The translations under genes were made by a program, and so were the position numbers. The notes under the pieces were generated by a model. That model ran no database searches. It saw nothing but the letters and a program-made list of their open reading frames with translations, and was not told where the DNA came from. 64,000 nucleotides of DNA from CAWJJM01 sp963843275 (lineage in GTDB: Bacteria; Acidobacteriota; Thermoanaerobaculia; Multivoradales; JBCCEF01), in contig CAWJJM010000003.1 of NCBI GenBank assembly GCA_963843275.1, forward strand, positions 168,172-232,171, given 5' to 3'. Positions 26,251 to 36,118 of the stretch are shown in pieces. The first letter of the stretch is position 1; the number at the start of each line of letters is the position of its first letter.

Positions 26251-27351
26251 GTGGTCACCGCTCCCGCCAACGAAGGCCTGCTCCTGCTCGAGGACGGAAC
26301 CCTGTTCCGTGGCGAGGCCGTCTCCCCCGGCACCCGCTTCGGGGAGGTCGTGTTCAACACCTCGATGACCGGGTACCAGGAGATCCTCACCGATCCGTCG
26401 TACCGCGGCCAGATCGTGGTGATGACCCAGCCCCACATCGGCAACTACGGCACCACCGAGGACGAGGCGGAGTCGCGCCGCCCGTGGGTCGAGGGGTTCG
26501 TCGCCCGCAACTTCACGCCCCACCCGGCGGCGGGCGGCGGCGCCGAGGCGCTGCCCGCCTACCTGCGCCGCCACGCCGTGCCGGCGCTGGCCGGCCTCGA
26601 CACCCGCGCGCTGGTGCGGCGGCTGCGTCTCCACGGCGCGCTGCGCGGCGTGCTCACCACCGAGCGCTCCGACGTCGACGCCCTGGCCGCCGAGCTGGCG
26701 GACTTCCCCAGCATGGTGGGCCGGGCCCTGGTCGACGAGGTGAGCTGCGAGGCGCCGTGGGAGCACCCCGCGGACGGTCCCGAGCGCCTCCACCTGGCGC
26801 TCTACGACTTCGGGGTCAAGCAGAACATCCTGCGCTCGCTGGCCGCCCGCGGTGCGCGGGTCAGCGTGCTGCCGGCGCGGACGCCGGCCGCCGAGGCCCT
26901 GGCGCTGGGGAGCGACGGCATCGTGCTGTCGAACGGTCCGGGCGATCCCGAGCCGCTCGCCGGGATCGTCGCGGCGGTGCGCGAGCTCATCGCCGCCGAG
27001 CGGCCGCTGCTCGGCATCTGCCTCGGCCACCAGCTCATCGGCCTCGGCCTCGGGGGGCGCACCTTCAAGCTCAAGTTCGGGCACCACGGGGGCAACCAGC
27101 CGGTCCGGGACGTCGCCAGCGGGAGGGTGGCGATCACCAGCCAGAACCACGGCTTCGCGGTCGACGCCGAGTCGCTCCCCGCCGGCGCCCGGGCGCGCGA
27201 GCTCAACCTCAACGACGGCACCGTGGAGGCGCTGGAGGTGGCGGAGCGGCCGGTGCTCTCGGTGCAGTACCACCCGGAGGCGGCGCCCGGCCCCCACGAC
27301 GCGGCGCCGATCTTCGACCGCTTCTTCGAGCTCTGCGGGGCGCGGGGGTGA
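26251..27351 (+). CDS. carA: Carbamoyl-phosphate synthase small subunit
   Basis: The glutaminase subunit that supplies ammonia to CarB for arginine and pyrimidine synthesis. The N-terminal domain begins LLLLEDGTLFRGEAV, with FNTSMTGYQEILTDPSY and PHIGNYG. The class I amidotransferase domain has the nucleophile Cys257 in LLGICLGHQLIG, and His341 and Glu343 in QYHPEAAPG. FKLKFGHHGGNQPV matches the family. Length with the GTG at 26251 is 366 residues, typical. An alternative ATG at 26236 adds five residues but lies in the -10 box. carB is not adjacent; instead the stop codon overlaps the start of a LolC/E-like permease gene. Confidence 0.95.
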   Translation: MVTAPANEGLLLLEDGTLFRGEAVSPGTRFGEVVFNTSMTGYQEILTDPSYRGQIVVMTQPHIGNYGTTEDEAESRRPWVEGFVARNFTPHPAAGGGAEALPAYLRRHAVPALAGLDTRALVRRLRLHGALRGVLTTERSDVDALAAELADFPSMVGRALVDEVSCEAPWEHPADGPERLHLALYDFGVKQNILRSLAARGARVSVLPARTPAAEALALGSDGIVLSNGPGDPEPLAGIVAAVRELIAAERPLLGICLGHQLIGLGLGGRTFKLKFGHHGGNQPVRDVASGRVAITSQNHGFAVDAESLPAGARARELNLNDGTVEALEVAERPVLSVQYHPEAAPGPHDAAPIFDRFFELCGARG

Positions 27352-28619
27352 GCGCGGGCCCGCCCCGCCGCCGGCCCGGCGCGCTGCTGCGCGGACCGCT
27401 GCCCTGGCTGGTCGCCTGGCGTTTCCTGCGCGGCCGCCGCAGCCGGCTCCTCGGCGGGACCGCCCGTGCCGCCCTCGGCGCCACCGCCCTCGGGGTGACC
27501 GCCATGGTGATCGCCATGGCGCTGATGACCGGCTACCGCGAGGACCTCGAGCGCAAGCTGATCGAGGGCAACGCCCCGATCGTCGCCTCGCCGCTGGGGC
27601 GGGCCGACGCCGAGCTGCCGGCGGCGACGCTGGCCCGTCTCGCCGCCCTGCCCGGGGTGGAGCGGGTCGGCCGCGTGGCCTACGGCGAGGGCACGGTGTC
27701 GGTGCCCGCCGCCGGCGGCGCGGCGGCCGGCGAGGCGGTGGAGGTCACCTTGCGCGGGGTCGATCCCGGCGGCGGCCAGCTCGCCGCCAGCGCCGGGCAG
27801 CTCGCCGCCGGCGAGGCGGGCGTGCCGGGCGCGGTGCTGGGCGCCGAGCTGGCGCGACGGCTCGGGGTGGGGACGGGCGACCGCCTGCGCCTGGTGGCAC
27901 TGGGCTTCGCCGAGGGCGACCCCCGCTTCCGCTTCCAGAGCCTGCGGGTGACCGGCACCTTCGCCTCCGGCTTCGCCGAGTTCGACGACAGCTGGGTGGT
28001 GCTCGACCGTGCGCTGGTCGACCGGCTGATGGGCGGCGAGGGGGCCACCGACCTCTACGAGCTCACCCTCCACGACCCCGCCGCCGACGCGGCGCGGGTG
28101 GCGGCGGCCGCCGAGCGGCTGCTCGGCCCGGACTGGTTCGTCACCGACTGGCGGCAGCTCAACCGCGAGCTCTTCTCGGCGTTGAAGATCCAGCAGTGGG
28201 CGCTGTTCGTGGTGCTCGGGCTGATCGTGCTGGTCTCCACCTTCAACGTCGCCTCCACGCTGGTGGTGCTGGTGCGCGAGCGGATGCGGGACATCGGCGT
28301 GCTGGCGGCGCTCGGTTTCCCGCCGGCGCGGCTGCGTGCCGTCTTCCTGCTCTACGGCGGGGCGCTGGGCGCCGTGGGCACAGCGCTCGGGGTGGCGGTG
28401 GGCGCCACGGCGGCGTGGACGCTGACCACCTTCCACCTGATCCGCTTCGATCCCGACGTGGCGGCGATCTACTTCATCGCCGCGGTGCCGTTCCGGGTCG
28501 AGCCGCTCGACGTGGCGGCGGTGGTGGCCTTCTCGCTGGGGGTCACCCTGCTCGCCTGCACCGCTCCGGCCTGGCGGGCGGCGCGGGTCGAGCCGGCCAA
28601 CGCCCTGCGCTACGAGTAG
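27348..28619 (+). CDS. LolC/LolE-like ABC transporter permease
   Basis: A 423-residue membrane protein of the FtsX/MacB-LolCE type, which moves lipoproteins from the inner membrane towards LolA. A first helix lies near residues 35-60 (ALGATALGVTAMVIAMALM), then a periplasmic MacB-PCD-like domain (about 65-270; YREDLERKLIEGNAPI, VLGAELARRLGVGTGDRLRL), then three helices from about 285 (WALFVVLGLIVLVSTFNVASTLVVLV, REREMRDIGVL-like RERMRDIGVLAALGF, and the last ending in RVEPANALRYE). GTG overlaps the carA stop codon. No LolD-type ATPase is adjacent, so the partner must lie elsewhere. Confidence 0.85.
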   Translation: MSAGPPRRRPGALLRGPLPWLVAWRFLRGRRSRLLGGTARAALGATALGVTAMVIAMALMTGYREDLERKLIEGNAPIVASPLGRADAELPAATLARLAALPGVERVGRVAYGEGTVSVPAAGGAAAGEAVEVTLRGVDPGGGQLAASAGQLAAGEAGVPGAVLGAELARRLGVGTGDRLRLVALGFAEGDPRFRFQSLRVTGTFASGFAEFDDSWVVLDRALVDRLMGGEGATDLYELTLHDPAADAARVAAAAERLLGPDWFVTDWRQLNRELFSALKIQQWALFVVLGLIVLVSTFNVASTLVVLVRERMRDIGVLAALGFPPARLRAVFLLYGGALGAVGTALGVAVGATAAWTLTTFHLIRFDPDVAAIYFIAAVPFRVEPLDVAAVVAFSLGVTLLACTAPAWRAARVEPANALRYE

Positions 28620-28635
28620 CCGCCCGGAGGGAGCC

Positions 28636-29439
28636 GTGTTCCTCGCCGCCGCCGTCCAGCTCAACTCGACCTCCGACGAGGCGGGCAACCTGGCGGCCGC
28701 CCGCACCCTGATCGAGCGCGCCGCCGGCTACGGCGCCGCGTTCGTGGCCACTCCCGAGAACACCAACTACCTGGGGCCGCACGACGAGAAGGTGCGCCGT
28801 GCCGAGCCGTTGGACGGCCCCACCTGCAGCCGCTTCGCGGAGCTCGCCGCGCGCCTCGGCATCCACCTGCTCCTGGGGTCGTTCAACGAGGCGTCCGGGG
28901 TGCCCGGCCGCTGCGCCAACACGAGCGTCCTGTTCGGGCCGGGCGGGGAGCGGCTGGCGGTCTACCGCAAGATCCACCTCTTCGACGTCGACGTGGAGGA
29001 GGTGCGGTTCCAGGAGTCGGCCACCGTGGTGCCGGGGACCGAGACGGTGGTGGCGGAGACCCCGCTCGCCCGCTTCGGGATGAGCATCTGCTACGACCTG
29101 CGGTTCGGCGAGCTCTACCGGCGGCTGGCCGCCGACGGCGCCGAGGTGCTGCTGGCGCCGTCCGCCTTCACCCTGACCACCGGCAAGGACCACTGGGAGC
29201 CGCTGCTGCGGGCGCGGGCCATCGAGACGCAGTGCTGGCTGGTGGCGCCGGCCCAGCACGGCCGCCACGACGACCGGGGATTGAAGGAGAGCTGGGGGCA
29301 CGCGGCGATCCTCGATCCGTGGGGGCAGGTGGTGGCGAGCGCGCCGGCCGGCCCCGGGCTGGCCCTGGCCGAGATCGACCTCGAGGCCGTGGCGCGGGTC
29401 CGGCGCGCCCTGCCGGTGGCCTCGCACCGGCGGCTGTGA
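28636..29439 (+). CDS. Carbon-nitrogen hydrolase (nitrilase superfamily, Nit type)
   Basis: A 267-residue amidase of the nitrilase fold. The catalytic triad is readable: Glu41 (TPENTNYLG), Lys112 (YRKIHLFD) and Cys152 (SICYDLRFGELYR). The sequence context around Cys and the length match Nit1/NIT2 proteins, which hydrolyse deaminated glutathione or omega-amides. Start is GTG with GGAGGG seven bases upstream. It follows the permease by 16 bases, so it may be cotranscribed with carA and the permease. The exact substrate cannot be told. Confidence 0.9.
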   Translation: MFLAAAVQLNSTSDEAGNLAAARTLIERAAGYGAAFVATPENTNYLGPHDEKVRRAEPLDGPTCSRFAELAARLGIHLLLGSFNEASGVPGRCANTSVLFGPGGERLAVYRKIHLFDVDVEEVRFQESATVVPGTETVVAETPLARFGMSICYDLRFGELYRRLAADGAEVLLAPSAFTLTTGKDHWEPLLRARAIETQCWLVAPAQHGRHDDRGLKESWGHAAILDPWGQVVASAPAGPGLALAEIDLEAVARVRRALPVASHRRL

Positions 29440-29507
29440 GCCCGCCACGGCGCCCGGGGAGCGGGTGGCGTGACCGTTTCGTGAGGCGGCGCCGGCCGCC
29501 GATGGTC

Positions 29508-29513
29508 TATCGT
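29508..29513 (+). promoter_or_regulatory. -10-like element just before a start codon
   Basis: TATCGT ends six bases before the GTG at 29520; no ribosome-binding site is visible. A leaderless start is possible. Confidence 0.3.
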
Positions 29514-29519
29514 CGGCGG

Positions 29520-30344
29520 GTGCGCACCCGTCTCCTCCCCCTCGCCGCCGCGGTCGTCGCCGTCGCCTTGGCCGCCGTGGCTCTGGGGCGCCAGGGCGCC
29601 GCCGGGCCGTCGCCGGCGCCCGCCGCCGCGGACGGCGCCACCGTGCTGCTCGAGCTGTTCACCTCGCAGGGCTGCTCGAGCTGCCCGCCGGCCGACCGCC
29701 TGCTGTCGCGGCTCGCCGCCGAGCCCGACCTGGCGGGCCGGGTCCTGCCGCTGGCCTTCCACGTCGACTACTGGAACTCGATCGGCTGGCGGGACCCGTT
29801 CTCGGCGGCCGAGTGGTCGGCCCGCCAGGAGCGCTACGCGCGGCGTCTCCCCGGCGCCCAGATCTACACGCCGCAACTGGTGATCGACGGCGTCGCCGAG
29901 ACCGTCGGCTCGCGGGAGGCCGAGATCCGCCGGCGCATCGCGACCGCGCTGGCGACGCCCGATCCCGCCGCCGTGGAGCTGACCGTGGTCCCCGAGGACG
30001 GGGCGGTGCGGGCGGAGGTGCGCGCCGAGCGCCGGGAAGGCGCGGCGCGGCGGCCGCTGGTCGCCTGGGTGGCCCTGGTCGAGGACGGGCTGTCGACGCC
30101 GGTGGGTAGCGGCGAGAACGCCGGCCGGCGGCTGGAGAACGACCGCGTCGTGCGGCGGCTGGAGAAGGCCTTCGAGCTGGCGCCGCGCAACGCCGGGAGC
30201 ACCGGCACGGTGCGCTTCGCGCTCGACCCGGCGTGGCGCCGCGACCGTCTCGGCGTGGTCGCCTTCCTGCAGGACCCGCGCAGCCTGGCGATCGCGGGCG
30301 CGGCGGGCCGCGCGCTGGCCGCCGGCGCCGCGACGGCCCCCTGA
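29520..30344 (+). CDS. DUF1223 thioredoxin-like secreted protein
   Basis: A 274-residue exported protein. With GTG 29520 it begins with a signal or anchor (LLPLAAAVVAVALAAVALG); an ATG at 29502 in the same frame adds six residues. The DUF1223 domain begins ATVLLELFTSQGCSSCPPAD, with a thioredoxin-type CSSC motif near residues 55-58, followed by LAFHVDYWNSIGWRDPFS, YTPQLVIDGV and VGSREAEIR. This is typical of the family, which is often exported and of unknown role, possibly thiol redox. It stands between the nitrilase and a transporter gene. Confidence 0.85.
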   Translation: MRTRLLPLAAAVVAVALAAVALGRQGAAGPSPAPAAADGATVLLELFTSQGCSSCPPADRLLSRLAAEPDLAGRVLPLAFHVDYWNSIGWRDPFSAAEWSARQERYARRLPGAQIYTPQLVIDGVAETVGSREAEIRRRIATALATPDPAAVELTVVPEDGAVRAEVRAERREGAARRPLVAWVALVEDGLSTPVGSGENAGRRLENDRVVRRLEKAFELAPRNAGSTGTVRFALDPAWRRDRLGVVAFLQDPRSLAIAGAAGRALAAGAATAP

Positions 30345-30390
30345 CGCGCCCCCATCCGCTGCGGCCCAGGGGTCCGCGGCAGCGGCGCGA

Positions 30391-30396
30391 TAGAGT
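30391..30396 (+). promoter_or_regulatory. -10-like element just before a start codon
   Basis: TAGAGT ends nine bases before the ATG at 30406, which lacks a ribosome-binding site. Confidence 0.3.
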
Positions 30397-30405
30397 CGGC
30401 GCCCC

Positions 30406-31758
30406 ATGCCGGAGACCGCGCCCGCCCGTCCCGGCCCCCTGCTGCGCCTGCTCGACGCCCGCCCCGGGGAGCTGCGGGCGGTGCTGCTCGCCGTCACCTA
30501 CCACTTCCTGATCTTCTCGGCGTACTTCGTCATCCGCCCCATCCGCGAGCAGATGGGGATCGCCGGCGGGGTGCGCAACCTGCCCTGGATGTTCACCGGC
30601 ACGCTGCTGCTGATGCTGCTCGCCAACCCGATGTTCTCCCGCCTGGTGGCGCGGCTGCCCCGGCGGCGCTTCATCGCGCTCACCTACCGGTTCTTCCTGC
30701 TCAACCTGCTGGTGTTCTACCTGCTGCTCGAGGCGGCCGGCGACGCCGCGGCCGTCTGGGTGGGGCGCGCCTTCTTCCTCTGGGTGAGCGTCTTCAGCCT
30801 GTTCGTGACCTCGATCTTCTGGGGCTTCATGGTGGACCTGTTCCGCGAGTCCCAGGGGCGCCGGCTCTTCGGGGTGATCGCCGCCGGCGGGACGCTGGGG
30901 GCGATCCTCGGCTCCACGCTCACCGCCACGCTGGTGGGGGTGGTGGGGCAGAACGCCCTGCTGCTGGTGTCGGCGGCGCTGCTCGAGGCGGCGGTGCGCT
31001 GCGTCGCGGCGCTGGGCGCCGAGGCCGGCGGCGCCGGCGAGCGCGCCGGGGAGACGCCGGCGGCCGCCGGACCGGGCGCGGCGGCGGCCGGCCGCATCGG
31101 CGGCAGCGTCTGGGCCGGTGCCGCCCACGCCCTGCGCTCCCCGTACCTGCTCGGCATCTCCGCCTACATGCTGCTCTACACCATGGGCTCGACCTTCCTC
31201 TACCTGCAGCAGGCCGCGATCATCGACCGCAGCGTGGCCGCGGGCGTGGCGCAGACGGCGCTGTTCGCGCGCATCGACCTGACGGTCAACGCCCTGACGC
31301 TGTTCGGCCAGTTCTACCTCGCGGCGCGGCTGCTCCGCTGGCTGGGGGTGGCCCTGACGCTGGCGCTGGTCCCGGCGCTCTCCGTGCTCGGTTTCCTCGG
31401 CCTCGGCCTGGCGCCGACGCTGGCCCTGGTGGTGGCCTTCCAGGTGCTGCGCCGGAGCGGCAACTACGCGGCCGCGCGGCCGGCCCGGGAGGTCCTCTAC
31501 ACGGTGGTCCCGCGCGAGGACAAGTACAAGGCGAAGAGCTTCATCGACACCGTCGTCTACCGGCTGGGCGACCAGGTGGGGGCCTGGACCACCGCCGCCC
31601 TGTCGGCGCTCGGTCTCGGCGTCGCCGGGGTCTCCTTCGTGGCGCTGCCGGTCTCGGCCCTGTGGCTCGCGGTCTCGCTGTGGCTGGGTGGGCGGCAGAA
31701 GGCGATGGCGCGCACCGTCGAGGCCGAGCCGGCGGCGGCGCCCGCCGCCGGCGCCTGA
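30406..31758 (+). CDS. MFS / nucleotide-exchange-type transporter
   Basis: A 450-residue integral membrane protein with about twelve helices. Near the start it has TYHFLIFSAYFVIRPIREQMG, a pattern seen in MFS proteins annotated as NTP/NDP exchange (Tlc)-related transporters in Acidobacteriota and related phyla. Further motifs: SIFWGFMVDLFRESQGRRLFG, followed by GVIAAGGTLGAILGS, and AARPAREVLYTVVPREDKYK in the second half, typical of the group. An Ala/Gly-rich loop lies in the middle (about 205-230). Substrate is unknown; nucleotide transport in a free-living bacterium is unlikely. Confidence 0.8.
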   Translation: MPETAPARPGPLLRLLDARPGELRAVLLAVTYHFLIFSAYFVIRPIREQMGIAGGVRNLPWMFTGTLLLMLLANPMFSRLVARLPRRRFIALTYRFFLLNLLVFYLLLEAAGDAAAVWVGRAFFLWVSVFSLFVTSIFWGFMVDLFRESQGRRLFGVIAAGGTLGAILGSTLTATLVGVVGQNALLLVSAALLEAAVRCVAALGAEAGGAGERAGETPAAAGPGAAAAGRIGGSVWAGAAHALRSPYLLGISAYMLLYTMGSTFLYLQQAAIIDRSVAAGVAQTALFARIDLTVNALTLFGQFYLAARLLRWLGVALTLALVPALSVLGFLGLGLAPTLALVVAFQVLRRSGNYAAARPAREVLYTVVPREDKYKAKSFIDTVVYRLGDQVGAWTTAALSALGLGVAGVSFVALPVSALWLAVSLWLGGRQKAMARTVEAEPAAAPAAGA

Positions 31759-31823
31759 ACGCCGGCCGCGCCGCTGCGTAGAAGAGGCGATGCACCGATC
31801 TCGAACGTCCGAGGAGAACGAGC

Positions 31824-33004
31824 ATGCGATCCGATCGACGGAGGTTCCTCCAGCTGTCCGCGGCCGCGGGCGGCGCCCTGGCGCTGGGCGGGCTCGGCGG
31901 CGGGGCCGACCGCCGGCGGCGCGGAGACGCCCGCGCCGCGCGCGGCGCAAGCCGCTCCGCATCCTGATCCTGGGCGGCACCGGCTTCACCGGCCCCTTCC
32001 AGGTGCGCTACGCGCTGGCCCGCGGGCACCACGTCACCGTCTTCAACCGCGGCCGGGAGGAGACCGAGCTGCCGGCGGAGGTGGAGCAGCTCCGCGGGGA
32101 CCGCAACCTCCACGAGACCGCCCCCCTGAAGGGGCGGGACTGGGACGTCGTGATCGACAACCCCACCACCCTGCCCTTCTGGATCCGCGACGCGGCCAGC
32201 GTGCTCGCCGACCACGCCCGCCAGTACGTGATGATCTCCACCATCTCGGTCTACGACCCGGCCGGCCTGAGCTCGATCGACGAGGAGTCGCCGGTGCTGC
32301 CGATGCCCGACGGCGTCGACCCGCTGGCGGTGACCATGGAGGAGTTCCGCAAGGACCTCGGGGCCCTCTACGGGCCGCTGAAGGCGGCGGCCGAGCGCGA
32401 GACGCGGAAGTGGTTCGGCGACCGCGCCACCATCATCCGCCCCGGCCTGATCGTCGGCCCCCGCGACCGCACCTTCCGTTTCACCTACTGGCCCTACCGG
32501 ATCGAGAAGGGCGGCGAGATCCTCGCCCCCGGCGACGGCACCGACCCGGTGCAGGTGATCGACGCCCGCGACCTGGCGGAGTGGACCATCCGCATGGTGG
32601 AGGAGGGCCACACCGGCACCTACAACGCCACCGGCCCGCGCTCCCGCCTGAGCATGGCCGAGCAGCTCTACGGCATCCGCGCCGCCTTCGACGGCGACCG
32701 GGAGCTCTCGTTCACCTGGGTGCCGGCGGACTTCCTGGCGGCGCGGGAGGTGCTCCCCTGGCAGGAGATGACCACCTGGATCCCGGGCTCCGATCCGGAG
32801 CACGTCATCGCCCTCACCGACAACCGGCGCGCCGTCGCGGCGGGCCTGACCTTCCGCCCGCTGGCGACCACCGCCGCCGACGCCCTGGCCTGGGTGAACG
32901 AGCAGCCGGACGCTGACCGCGAGCGGCTGGTCGGCGCGGCCGGGCTGGCGCCGGAGAAGGAGCGCGCGGTGCTCGCCGCCTGGCACGCCCGCGCGAAGGG
33001 TTGA
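31824..33004 (+). CDS. Tat-exported NAD-dependent epimerase, with a frameshift
   Basis: An extended short-chain dehydrogenase/epimerase. The ATG at 31824 (GAGGAG upstream) starts a clear twin-arginine signal (MRSDRRRFLQLSAAAGGALA), but this frame stops at 31967. The catalytic domain, from KPLRILILGGTGFTGPFQVR (Rossmann GGTGFTG) to ALAWVNEQPDADRERL, is in another frame. One base missing in the GC run at about 31890-31950 would join them into a protein of about 393 residues. YGPLKAAAERE holds a YxxxK-like pair (Tyr and Lys, spacing YGPLK) fitting the family's active site. A lost base in sequencing is likely. Substrate unknown; many Acidobacteriota carry this Tat-linked form. Confidence 0.8.
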
Positions 33005-33019
33005 GCGCGGCCGCCGGGC

Positions 33020-34171
<1,152 letters not shown>

Positions 34172-34181
34172 GCCGCGGAGC

Positions 34182-35471
34182 CTAGCAGCCCGCGGAGGGG
34201 GCGCCGCCGACGCGCTCCAGCACCCGGTAGAGACCGCGCTTCGGCAGGCGCCGGAAGCCGTTCCAGGCGGCGGCGGCGAGGGTGCCGTCGGCGAGCCACT
34301 CCGCCAGCCAGCCGGCCGCGACGCGGGGGTCGCGCTGGCGCAGGGCGGCGCCCGCCTCCACCGCCCAGCGCCCGTTGTAGCGCTCCTGCATCCCCACCGG
34401 GGGGGTCAGCACCAGGGGCAGGCCGAGGGCGGCGAAGAAGGTCAGCTCGCTGGGCTTCGTCCACAGGACGTCGACGGTGGCCAGCCGGGCGTTGAAGCGC
34501 CGGAAATACGCGTCGAGGGACTCGGCGACGAGCACCTCGACGCCGGCGCCGAGATGGCGGCCCAGGCCGCACTCCGCCGCCCAACGCTCGAAGGCCGCTG
34601 CGACCTCGACCCGCAGCCCGGCGGCCAGGACGAGGCGCAGCCGCCCCGACCGTACCCAGGGCCCGAGGGCCCGCAGCAGGTGGCGCGCCACCCCGGCCTG
34701 GGCGCCCGCGCCACCGACGACGTAGGCCACCGTCAACGGACGGTCCGCCGTCGCCGGCAGCGGCCCGAGGAGCGCCTCGACCTCCCGCCGCCGGGCGCCG
34801 AGGAAGGCGCCGGCGGGGTCCAGGCGGACGAGGCGGCGGGCCAGGTGGGTGGTGAGCGCTCCCAGTTCCGGGCCCCCCAGCAGCTCGCCCGGGAGGGGAA
34901 AGCCGGTGGTCTCGATGCGCGGCGGCGGCACGCCGTAGAGCGCCAGCCGCCGCGCCGCGCGCGGGGTCGGCGCCATGTAGCGCAGCCGCCCCGCCCCGGG
35001 GTCGCGCGCCACCCAGATGCGGGCCAGGTCGCTGTCGGTGGCGACGCAGTGGAGAGGGTTCGGAGCGTCGGCGGGGAGGTGCCGGTCGGCGGCGACCGCG
35101 GTGGCGAAGTAGGTGGTCAGCAGCGCCGCGCCGGTGCGCTCGAGCTCGGCGGCGAGGCCGCTGCCGAGGCCGCGGTCGATCCAGCGCCCCAGGCCACGGG
35201 TGGCGCGGTCGGGCGCGGAGAGGTCGCGGCACGGGTGGAACGGCGGGATGGCGGTGATCGCGTCGAGCAGCCAGCGCATCGGCGGCCCCACCGCCGGGAG
35301 CTGCGAGGTGCGCGAGGTGATCTCGTAGAGCCGGCGGGAGGCGGCCCACAGGCGCCGCTCCTCGGGCCCGGCGAGCGGCGGCCCGTCGGCGTCGACGACG
35401 CGGGTTCCGAGCGCGCCGGCCAGAGCGTGGGCGGCGCGTAGGTGGCCGTAGCCCATGGCCACGGCGACCAC
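34182..35471 (-). CDS. GT-B glycosyltransferase (MGDG-synthase/MurG-like)
   Basis: A protein of about 429 residues. It begins VVAVAMGYGHLRAAHALAGAL, the glycine-histidine loop seen in MurG and monogalactosyldiacylglycerol synthases, and has a middle CVATDSDLARIWVARDPG and PTPRAARRLALYGVPPPRIETTGFPLPGEL, as in this family. The C-terminal nucleotide-sugar half includes LTVAYVVGGAGAQAG and LWTKPSELTFFAALGLPLVLTPPVGMQERYN. The start is uncertain: GTG 35471 fits the family's first strand but has no ribosome-binding site; the frame stays open upstream through the PAP2 gene. It is downstream of a lipid phosphatase and an HpnI-like enzyme, so a lipid acceptor is likely. Confidence 0.7.
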   Translation of the reverse strand: MVAVAMGYGHLRAAHALAGALGTRVVDADGPPLAGPEERRLWAASRRLYEITSRTSQLPAVGPPMRWLLDAITAIPPFHPCRDLSAPDRATRGLGRWIDRGLGSGLAAELERTGAALLTTYFATAVAADRHLPADAPNPLHCVATDSDLARIWVARDPGAGRLRYMAPTPRAARRLALYGVPPPRIETTGFPLPGELLGGPELGALTTHLARRLVRLDPAGAFLGARRREVEALLGPLPATADRPLTVAYVVGGAGAQAGVARHLLRALGPWVRSGRLRLVLAAGLRVEVAAAFERWAAECGLGRHLGAGVEVLVAESLDAYFRRFNARLATVDVLWTKPSELTFFAALGLPLVLTPPVGMQERYNGRWAVEAGAALRQRDPRVAAGWLAEWLADGTLAAAAWNGFRRLPKRGLYRVLERVGGAPSAGC

Positions 35472-35545
35472 CAGGGGGGACGGCGTGCCGGGGGCGGCGG
35501 ACCCGGAGCGGCGGGCGGGGACGGGGAGGCCCTCCAGGCGCCGGA

Positions 35546-36118
35546 TCAGGGCAGGGGCGCGAGGCCGGAGGCGAGCAGGGGCAGCGTGGCGCGCACCGCG
35601 AGACCGGCGGCGGCGCCCACCAGGGCGCCGGCGGCGACGTCGAGAGGGTAGTGGGCGCCGAGGTAGACGCGGGAGATCCCGATGCCCGCGGCCAGGGCGG
35701 CGGCCATCCCTCCCAGCGCACCGGTCCCGGCCAGGACGACCGCCACGGCCGCCGCCACCGCGGTGTGGCCGGAGGGGAAGGAGAAGGCGTCGGGGTGCTC
35801 GACCAGGGCGGCGACGCCGCAGAGCCCCTCGCTCGGGCGGGGCCGGCAGCAGGCGCGCTTGAGGGCCTGCGAAAGGCCAAGGGCGAGGGCGGCGGCCAGG
35901 GCGAGGCGGAGGGCGTGCCCGGCGCCGGCGGGACCGGTGGACGCCAGCGCGCCGGCCAGCAGCAGCCAGCTCACCGTGTCGCCGGCCCGGGTGAGACCGC
36001 GCATCAGCGGCGTCAGCAGGGGGCGCTCCACCCGCCGTACCAGGACCAGCAGCGCCAGGTCGAGCCACAGGATGCGCCGCCAGCCGTCGAACCCACGGGC
36101 GTCGGGCAGCGGGATCAC
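35546..36118 (-). CDS. PAP2-family lipid phosphatase
   Basis: A 190-residue membrane phosphatase with all three signature motifs: KX6RP (Lys87 to Arg94-Pro95), PSGH at 115-118 and SRX5HX3D (Ser149, Arg150, His156, Asp160). Hydrophobic helices cover about 15-30, 50-62, 70-85, 120-145 and 160-185. Such enzymes remove phosphate from phosphatidate, undecaprenyl diphosphate or similar lipids. The GTG start overlaps the HpnI-like gene by four bases, which ties the two together. The likely role here is preparing a lipid for glycosylation. Confidence 0.9.
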   Translation of the reverse strand: MIPLPDARGFDGWRRILWLDLALLVLVRRVERPLLTPLMRGLTRAGDTVSWLLLAGALASTGPAGAGHALRLALAAALALGLSQALKRACCRPRPSEGLCGVAALVEHPDAFSFPSGHTAVAAAVAVVLAGTGALGGMAAALAAGIGISRVYLGAHYPLDVAAGALVGAAAGLAVRATLPLLASGLAPLP

